From assembly GCA_002751075.1 (NCBI GenBank), contig NAOQ01000720.1:2600-28980 (forward strand): a stretch of DNA of 26,381 nucleotides, in the 5' to 3' direction. The notes under the pieces are model-generated. The model did no database searches and was not told the DNA's origin. It worked only from the letters and a program-made list of their open reading frames with translations. Source of the DNA: Ichthyophonus hoferi. Its lineage: Eukaryota > Opisthokonta > Ichthyosporea > Ichthyophonida > Ichthyophonidae. The position numbers were made by a program, and so were the translations under genes. Below are positions 20,268 to 26,381 of the stretch, piece after piece (positions within the stretch are counted from its first letter, which is position 1; each line of letters begins with the position of its first letter).

Positions 20268-20530
20268 TATAATATTATCAGAATCTGTATCAGTTCTATT
20301 GACTTGTACACAGCTGTTGGGATCTCCAATTGTATAACTGGTAGTGGTTATTGTTGTTTGACCAGTGTAGGTGATAGCTGCTTGATCGGACCTTTCTTTA
20401 AGACTTAGTTATTGTGCTAGAGGTTCTATTAAAGGCTCATATACCAACTCTCTAGGTAATTGGCTATAGTAATTGTGTCTTTATTCTAATTTGGAAGGGA
20501 TAGATTTGTCAATACATAGTTTGCATGTAG
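20268..20530 (-). repeat. DR1 dispersed repeat, left arm of inverted pair
   Basis: Aligns in direct orientation with 1775-1960: AATCTGT, AGTTCTA, TGACTTGTnC, CTCCAATTG, then GATCGGACC against GATCAGTCC. Its last ~97 bases (20434-20530) are also an inverted copy of 20998-21096, with CATATACCAACTCTCTRGGT shared exactly apart from one position. The 100-codon plus-strand frame here (20106-20408) is antisense to the side that is conserved between copies. Confidence 0.7.
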
Positions 20531-20686
20531 TGAATTAGCCAATGAGCCATACACGGAAACACTACAAATATTTTGTGATTGGCTTCATTTAAGTTATTGC
20601 ACCTAGTTACATTGGTGTTAACCAAAAGTTAGCACTGGCGATAAAATAAGGTATAAAAGAAACCAAAAGTCAATACTAAAGGACCC

Positions 20687-20706
20687 CCCGCTTACATACA
20701 TGCGGG
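20687..20706. repeat. Short GC hairpin
   Basis: CCCGC and GCGGG flank a 10-base loop in the AT-rich spacer between the two DR1 arms. A G/C stem of this kind stands out here. Function unknown. Confidence 0.4.
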
Positions 20707-20839
20707 AACACAAGTACAGATACGTACCCAGCTCATACATACGCGGTATCAATAGCGAAATACAAAGTTCTCGTAACGCACACAAAAATACTTTGCTTTT
20801 AATTAGATATATATATAATATATACAACATTAATGTAAT

Positions 20840-21096
20840 GTCTGATCTACCACTGACTCTCGTATACGATAATCAGTGTTAAAATGAATCACTCGTTCAG
20901 AAGTCAGAGAACTGCTTACTAATACTAGATAGTAATAATAGTATTTATTTGTATAGTGACCTAACCCCACTTAATGATTGATATCATTGCGCGATTTCCA
21001 CATTTGCATTCAAGCGCATCAACGCATCCATCTCTTCTAAATTAGAACAGAGATATAATCACTACAACCAGTTACCCAGAGAGTTGGTATATGGGC
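20840..21096 (+). repeat. DR1 dispersed repeat, right arm of inverted pair
   Basis: Its reverse complement follows 1890-2110 over TTAGTAAGCAGTTCTCTGAC, GCGYnT-rich and GTAACTGGTTGTAG-like blocks, with an extra stretch of about 40 bases near 20925-20965. Together with the left arm it makes an inverted pair around a ~470-base centre. The plus strand reads SENCLL and, a little further on, ELEQRYNHYNQLPRELVYGP-like peptide, against SENCLLT and FELDQR in the 1768 copy. Confidence 0.7.
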
Positions 21097-21652
21097 CAGA
21101 CTACGTCTGTGTATGCTGTTCATATAGTTGTTGGTTTAGATCAATACGAGTTGACCATGTGATAAGCATTTGAGATAAACGTATCAATGAATAGGAACTC
21201 AACATGATTATTCTGTAACGTGTTGCTATGAAGCTATGTAGCCCATGTGCTATAAACAAATCAACCAGTATCTATTCAAAGAATTATTCATGAGTCTACA
21301 TATAACATGTGAATTATCAATCACTATGTGTGTGATTCAAAACCACTGACTAGCACTATTTGAAAACCACAGTAAATATATACTCTAGACTGCACTAAAC
21401 GTCTATTCCTAATTGAATACGATCTGGAATTCATTTAATTAATTAATTACCATTAAATCATTAATTAATGCCTAAGTGTTAGCTGATTGAGACTCCATTC
21501 TAAACACTTTTTAAGATATAGAGGTTGAATGCTATAAAAAGAGTAAGTATTTTCTACAAGACATTATAAAGTTTTTTGGCTAAACTTGTAAGAGCTGAAA
21601 TACTTAAACAACACAAGATGAGGCGTGATTCTTGACTATTTCTTTGGTCTTC
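21097..21652. other. Spacer, nothing recognised
   Basis: AT-rich with a TTAATTAATTAATTA run near 21437-21451. No gene or RNA that I can support. Confidence 0.5.
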
Positions 21653-21679
21653 AACTGGCTTTACCACCCTTAGCCAGTT
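21653..21679. repeat. Perfect 8-bp hairpin
   Basis: AACTGGCT and AGCCAGTT flank an 11-base loop. It lies 52 bases from another inverted repeat (21731-21775). Confidence 0.5.
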
Positions 21680-21730
21680 TAACCTATCAATGATCTTTAT
21701 CTCTCTCTTTGTTCCACACTACGTCAGAGT

Positions 21731-21775
21731 ATAATACCCCACCAATGATTTCCAATAAACCTCATTGGGTATTAT
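21731..21775. repeat. Imperfect inverted repeat
   Basis: ATAATACCC...AATGA on the left pairs with TCATTGGGTATTAT on the right, with a few unpaired bases in the left arm and a ~14-base loop. It abuts an ATT microsatellite. It could be a relic of a small inverted-repeat element. Confidence 0.5.
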
Positions 21776-21784
21776 CATTATTGA

Positions 21785-21788
<4 letters not shown>

Positions 21789-21828
<40 letters not shown>
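21789..21828. repeat. ATT trinucleotide microsatellite
   Basis: About thirteen uninterrupted TTA/ATT units. Confidence 0.95.
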
Positions 21829-22921
21829 CTTTTATTTTTTAATGTTTTTTAATGTTTTATTTCCTGTATTTCAATAAATAATAATATTTTATTTAAAAAT
21901 TAAAATTAAATTTTTCTCGCCTGGGGCTGACTGATCGGGCAGGAGTCAGAAAGGAATTTATATAAACATGAGTAGATGATTGAAACCAGGCTTAAAGACT
22001 AATAGTATTATCATTATAGTTATAGAAAAATAAATTTAAATCATAATATAAAAATATATAAAGTAACAAGATAGGTATAAATTACACTATATAATGTAAT
22101 ATATAAGTGACCACCATATCACATAGTTTATTGCAAACTCTTGGAGTTAGTAACCACTTTAATTATTGAGCACATTATTATTTATGACTTGGTTTACTAA
22201 TGCAGCATATATAGTTATAAAATAATGTATTGTTTGTGGGACAACATACGGTGTGCATTTTGGACTATGGTTGTGGTTTAATAATGCTGGAGAGGGAATA
22301 GGAATATAAGATATAGATAGAGATAGAAAAAGAAATAGATTATAGTAAATGGTTTAAAATCACAATTATTTATTAAGGTAATGTTATTGGTGATTATATT
22401 GTGTTTATATTTTCATTTTTATTGAGACGGGCAATCGATTGGTTTGGCTTAGAGATAAATTAAATAAAGGAGTGTATATTATACAATAAGTGTTGTATAA
22501 AAATTTTTTAAGAAGACATACGTACTTATATATGTGGTGTATATGTAGCTACATTTGAAAAACCTTTATTCCCGTAAGATATATTATACCATAAATTAAA
22601 TATTAATATATATTTTTCTTTTAATAATATTAATAAAACTCTAGATATACAATTACTTTTTGTGTTACATAACTATTATGATATGAATAGAAAACTAAAT
22701 ATATCATAAAAATCGGATTTATTTATATACACAAGAAACAAATAAATACAAGGGATGAACTATACATAGTATATAAAGCAATAAATGAAAGTATTTAAAA
22801 GGTTATTAAACTCTAAATAAGTATGAATCTATATATACCAATATTAACAATAATATAGCAAACGCATTAAAGTCTTACTCTCTTTATTATGATCTCTTTT
22901 TCCCACCCATTGTTTATTTAC
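21829..22921. other. Very AT-rich spacer
   Basis: Nothing recognised. One GC-richer patch at about 21918-21952 (GCCTGGGGCTGACTGATCGG) is too short to interpret. Confidence 0.5.
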
Positions 22922-22992
22922 CCTCCTCGGAAAATTCCTTTGTTCGCCATGCATCATCCTGTCTCGTAGTTGGACATCATGTCTACTCTGGA
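22922..22992 (-). other. Possible minus-strand exon
   Basis: On the minus strand a TTACTAG acceptor-like site precedes, and a GTAAAT donor follows, a 71-base block that is clearly less AT-rich than its flanks. One frame reads SRHDVQLRDRMMHGEQRNFP. A start codon inside it gives MANKGIFRG up to the donor. It could be an internal exon after the stretch at 23593-23712, a first exon, or chance. No homologue recognised. Confidence 0.2.
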
Positions 22993-23592
22993 CTAGTAAC
23001 ACTATTTTTATAATAATTGTACACATATTAAACAAAAAATCATTCAATAATTCATTAGTAATTTTTTAGTATTTATATAAAAAGAATTTACTCATAGCAA
23101 TATTTAACAAATGCATAAATTAGATATCAATTACCTGACCAATAAAATCGCAGTGTATTGTATGATGCTATTTAATCAACATAACCAACTTTATTTAAGC
23201 CAATAAAAACTTTCATTTTGTTTATCAGAGTATAGCAAAACCGCCTTATCTACCAATAAAATATATTGATCTTAATAGTGATCAATGTGCACGTGCGAAC
23301 CTAATTAATTATAACCCTAATTGAGAAGGTGCGCGCGCAAACAAATTAACGGCTCTAGCAATAGATAAATTAATATAATAATCATAAGATATAATACATT
23401 TATATATGCATGTATGTATATATATATATATATAGTTTTAGTATGTTTGGAGAGAGTTTTTCATATTAGACACATGCATATAACGATATAATGAGCAAAT
23501 AGGGATATTAAGTAGTTAGTGTATTTTACCGAGGTATTTTATCCATATTTTCCTTGGTGAATAACCTTTATTTATTTTTTCATTTTCACATT

Positions 23593-23712
23593 TTATGACT
23601 TTGGTAGCATTGATACCAATGCTCTATTAACTACGACAACGCTGCTTTGTATTCTACTCGACTTGTACCGTTTCAGGCAAACATAGCCTGTTACAGTGTC
23701 TCCTAACTTAAA
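23593..23712 (-). other. Possible arrestin-like exon, minus strand
   Basis: A GC-richer island of ~110 bases in an AT-rich spacer. Its minus strand reads YFKLGDTVTGYVCLKRYKSS and then IQSSVVVVNRAL before a GTATCA donor-like site. The pattern aromatic-x-x-G-D-x-V-x-G-x-V-x-L is what the N-terminal strand pair of arrestin-fold proteins shows. A TTAG/AAG acceptor lies just upstream. I cannot find the flanking exons with confidence, so this is a lead and not a gene call. Confidence 0.25.
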
Positions 23713-24429
23713 GTATCAGTCTATGAATAGCTTCAGTGTCATAAATATTGTAGTTGAATAGCACAGCAAACACTAGACACTTCATTACATGTTGATGTGG
23801 ATATAGACGAAGGTGGATTAAAAGACATATATGAAGAGTATAAATATTGTGGAGGACTCGTATATCTGAAGAGATAATAGTAAGTAAGGATGAGGTGATG
23901 AAGTGATGAGAAAAGGGGGAGGAGGGGAGGGGAGGGATAGTGTAAAGAGGGACAGTTATTATTATTGTCTTTGTTATTATTTGATACACGCATATATAAA
24001 AGAAATACATAAAGGTGACCTATCTAACTATAAGCATATATTTTATACAGGAAATATTAACTACCCATCATTGTTATTTGTAGTTCCCTCTGCAGAACAC
24101 AATACATATAATATAATATATATATAATGCATTTATCTATATTTTATATTGTTGGCACGCTGTTTGTAATATCATTCCTTGGAAAAGATCAATATATATA
24201 TTGTATTGCTATCTTTTTTCTCCTCTCTCCTCTCTCCTCTGTTCTTTCTCACTATTTTTTCTTAGTTAATATCCTAACATAAAAGCTATCTCCATTCTCC
24301 ATGCTTTTATATATTTCTACTAGTGCTATATTCTACCTCATACAACCCAATAGCACATATATATATATATATCATCTCTATTTTATTCTCTTTGGATGTT
24401 TTACTTTACTCATATTACTAGTTAATTAA
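23713..24429. other. Spacer between candidate exon and WDR5 gene
   Basis: Contains a purine-rich tract (23899-23938), a CTCTCTCCT pyrimidine tract (24221-24240) and TA runs. The overlapping minus-strand frames at 23708-24010 are low-complexity Ser/Pro/Leu peptide arising from the purine tract and are not supported. Confidence 0.4.
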
Positions 24430-24665
24430 TACAATTTATATTTTAACTATTTCTTTAAACATTTTCTCTTTCCTTCTTTCTTCCACCAACCATTTATGCT
24501 CATTAAATTTTAATATCACACCTTTCATTTTATTTTGACATTCTTCCTTTTTTATTCCCACATTTCTCCTTATAACCAATAGTTTTTCCTTTACAGGCTC
24601 AGTTGTTGGCTTACCCAATACAAATTTTTCTTTAATTTTAATATAATCCAGTCAATCTACACAAA
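24430..24665 (+). promoter_or_regulatory. Pyrimidine-rich leader/promoter of the WDR5 gene
   Basis: The 235 bases before the ATG are strongly C/T-biased on the coding strand. ACCAATAG near 24576 resembles a CCAAT box. TTTTTCCTTTACAG just after it resembles a 3' splice site, so the ATG may sit in an exon preceded by a leader intron, as in the arginine deiminase gene. The donor for such an intron was not identified. Confidence 0.35.
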
Positions 24666-25720
24666 ATGGCGTCCAATGCTGTTGAATCTCCCCAAAATTA
24701 TAACCTTGCAGCAGGAGGTAAGAGTTAATTTTATAATTTTTATAATTTTATGCGTGTTTATATTGGTTCGTGGGCCTTATTGGTATGTGAAATGTAGCAA
24801 TACTAATCGCCCCATATATGTGTTTCTATTATATATAATATTACATTTCATACTATATATAGGTGATATGAGTACTCAGTTGCTATATTTCCCCAGGGGT
24901 TCCTCCAGGGGGAGCTACAGAGATCCAATCAAAAGTGGAGCCTAAGCGGCCTAACTATAAAATCAAATATACTATGCGAGTAGGTTCTATAGACTGATAT
25001 AGGTGTATTTTTTACATATTTTTAAATGTACATTGTCATTGGCTAGATCATGCCATTGTTTTTTAACCTAAATACATGCTATTATATATATATATAGTTA
25101 GATACACACATACATGCATTTTTTGTCCCTTGTTATTTGCACCAGTTTTATTGGTAAATATGAGAGCCAATTAACCCTCCAATTAAATCCGGAGTCCCCA
25201 TTGTATATATTCAAGCACAGACTATATGTAAGGTTTTTGTAGAAAGTGTTTTCCAATCCAATATTACAGAAATTATGTGTGCTTCTTTTAATTTATATTC
25301 GGTTATTTTGATTATCATGGATTGTTATATTATTGGATGATTTCTTTTAATGTCTTTATGTCTGGGAGGATATTGGTGGGTATCAAGGATAACTGGGTTT
25401 AGAGTGATTTGATTTGATTATGAGTAGAGATATGTGAGCGAATGTATTTGTATCTATTGTCTGATTGGCTTAACGGGAAAGAGAACAAGATAGGGAGAGA
25501 GAGAGCCCTGATATATGAGTTGATACAAACATATCAGTGAGCATTAATAACTGTATAAGGTTATATGAGCTTATTGACAATTGGCGCACAGGGTCATCGA
25601 AAGGCAATATCATCAGTCAAGTTTAGTCCTGATGGACGAATCCTAGCCAGTTCTTGTGAGTCATTTTCCATTTTGATTGATGTTGCTATACTGTGACGTA
25701 TATACCAATGGCAATAGCCG

Positions 25721-25754
<34 letters not shown>

Positions 25755-26193
25755 CATCGCAGCCATTCCCTCTATTACTTTATCCATATATGGTATGTAT
25801 ATGTTGGGTATTTATGTGATTTTATGATCTTAACCGATGGCTGATTTGGAGGCTGGATGGGAATTATATTAATTATATACATGCATGTGTATATATCTAG
25901 TTTTTTGATGGGATACGGTCTATTAACCTTAACCTGGTTTATTTCATTTACATTTTAATAAAACAACTACACATTTTTCATTTTCAATATAACCCATACC
26001 ATCAGTTGATTGGTGGCCTCCCTTTAACCTACACACCTACACACCCATGATTCTACCCCAATGGCAAGTAGATATATATGCCCTGTGACACTATAAGCTA
26101 ATTATGATTGGGTGGGTAGCTGCCGACAATACGATCAAGCTCTGGGGGGCTTATGATGGACAGTATGAGACTACACTAGACGATCACACTCAG
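24666..26193 (+). CDS. WDR5 orthologue, N-terminal 91 residues (runs off window)
   Basis: Exons 24666-24717, 24897-24979, 25592-25655 and 26120-26193 join in phase. A 35-residue N-terminal tail leads into RPNYKIKYTM, then GHRKAISSVKFSPDGRILAS, SSADNTIKLWGAYDGQYETT. Human WDR5 has PNYALKFTLAGH, then AVSSVKFSPNG, then [20 protein letters not shown] at the same spacing. Ser52 and Ala68 correspond to WDR5 Ser49 and Ala65, which line the central pocket that binds the arginine of H3 and MLL/SET1 peptides. WDR5 is a seven-bladed WD40 scaffold of nuclear H3K4 methyltransferase complexes; the remaining six blades lie beyond the right edge. The second blade opens with DDH where animals have GH. Introns are 179, 612 and 464 bases, and the last has a CTAAT branch-like motif 23 bases before its acceptor. 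Confidence 0.92.
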
Positions 26194-26194
26194 G

Positions 26195-26276
26195 TATAGA
26201 TCGTCCAATTATATGTTAGTGTTGTATAGATAGACCAATTATATGCTAGCATTATATTATATAGGTAGACCAGTCA
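26195..26276. repeat. Short tandem repeat in WDR5 gene intron 4
   Basis: TATAGATNGNCCAATTATAT recurs at 26195 and 26225, with a shorter third unit (TATAGGTAGACCAGTC) at 26260. The period is about 30-35 bases. Confidence 0.7.
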
Positions 26277-26340
26277 CAGCCTAAACATGCTTAGTTAATT
26301 ATACACCCATCCTCTCATTGGCTTATATTCTTGCTAACAC

Positions 26341-26381
26341 ATACTATACTTTACTATACTATACTACACTGTACTGTACTA
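26341..26381. repeat. TACTA-type simple repeat at window end
   Basis: TACTATAC, TACTATAC, TACACTG and TACTGTAC units fill the last 40 bases, inside the fourth intron of the WDR5 gene. Confidence 0.7.

Noticed and set aside
24436-24618. Lys/Glu-rich 60-codon minus-strand frame opposite the WDR5 leader
   Set aside because: It results from the C/T-rich leader on the other strand; no start context or family match.
1-26381. CRISPR array, prokaryotic operons, ribosome binding sites or rho-independent terminators
   Set aside because: The genes have spliceosomal introns and eukaryotic families; no direct-repeat/spacer pattern is present, and hairpins without U tracts are not terminators.

Overview
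The window is eukaryotic nuclear DNA. Three genes have spliceosomal introns with GT...AG ends, and several introns carry a CTAAC/CTAAT branch-site-like motif about 20-30 bases before the acceptor. Spacers and introns are extremely AT-rich, with many TA, AAT and CATA microsatellites. The gene content is arginine deiminase, an ANKRD40-like ankyrin protein and a WDR5-type WD40 protein, plus a Ty1/copia fossil. This fits an AT-rich, intron-bearing protist or early-branching fungus or opisthokont relative. I cannot name the organism from sequence alone.

Layout. Bases 1-6216 hold no gene I can defend. They are a graveyard of old, diverged copies of one dispersed repeat (called DR1 here), with short hairpins and microsatellites. 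Bases 6217-8019 carry a complete arginine deiminase gene on the + strand: a TATA box, a probable 5'UTR intron, a 38-base first coding exon, one coding intron and a 1.2 kb second exon. The protein is 417 aa with every catalytic motif of the family. Its coding DNA is about half G+C, in strong contrast to the surroundings. Bases 9467-14188 hold an eight-exon + strand gene for a 268-aa protein. It has two ankyrin repeats and a PNYLxNPxFP motif as in animal ANKRD40, a Ser/Thr/Pro-rich linker, and a helical C-terminal domain that I do not recognise and that ANKRD40 lacks. Its introns contain a DR1 copy, a purine tract, a pentanucleotide array interrupted by an N gap, and an 11-bp minisatellite.

Bases ~15430-19400 are one old, broken Ty1/copia retrotransposon on the + strand. 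Protease, integrase, reverse transcriptase and RNase H regions are recognisable in the usual copia order. Bases 20268-21096 hold two DR1 copies in inverted orientation. Bases 22900-23720 contain a weak candidate for minus-strand exons; one stretch looks like the start of an arrestin fold. Bases 24666-26193 are the first four exons of a WDR5 orthologue running off the right edge.

The genes do not form an operon-like unit. Arginine deiminase is metabolic (arginine to citrulline plus ammonia). WDR5 would be a chromatin scaffold. The ankyrin protein has no assigned role. The points most worth following are the deiminase, which is patchily distributed in eukaryotes, the new domain pairing in the ankyrin protein, and the DR1 family, whose copies keep protein-like similarity on one strand.
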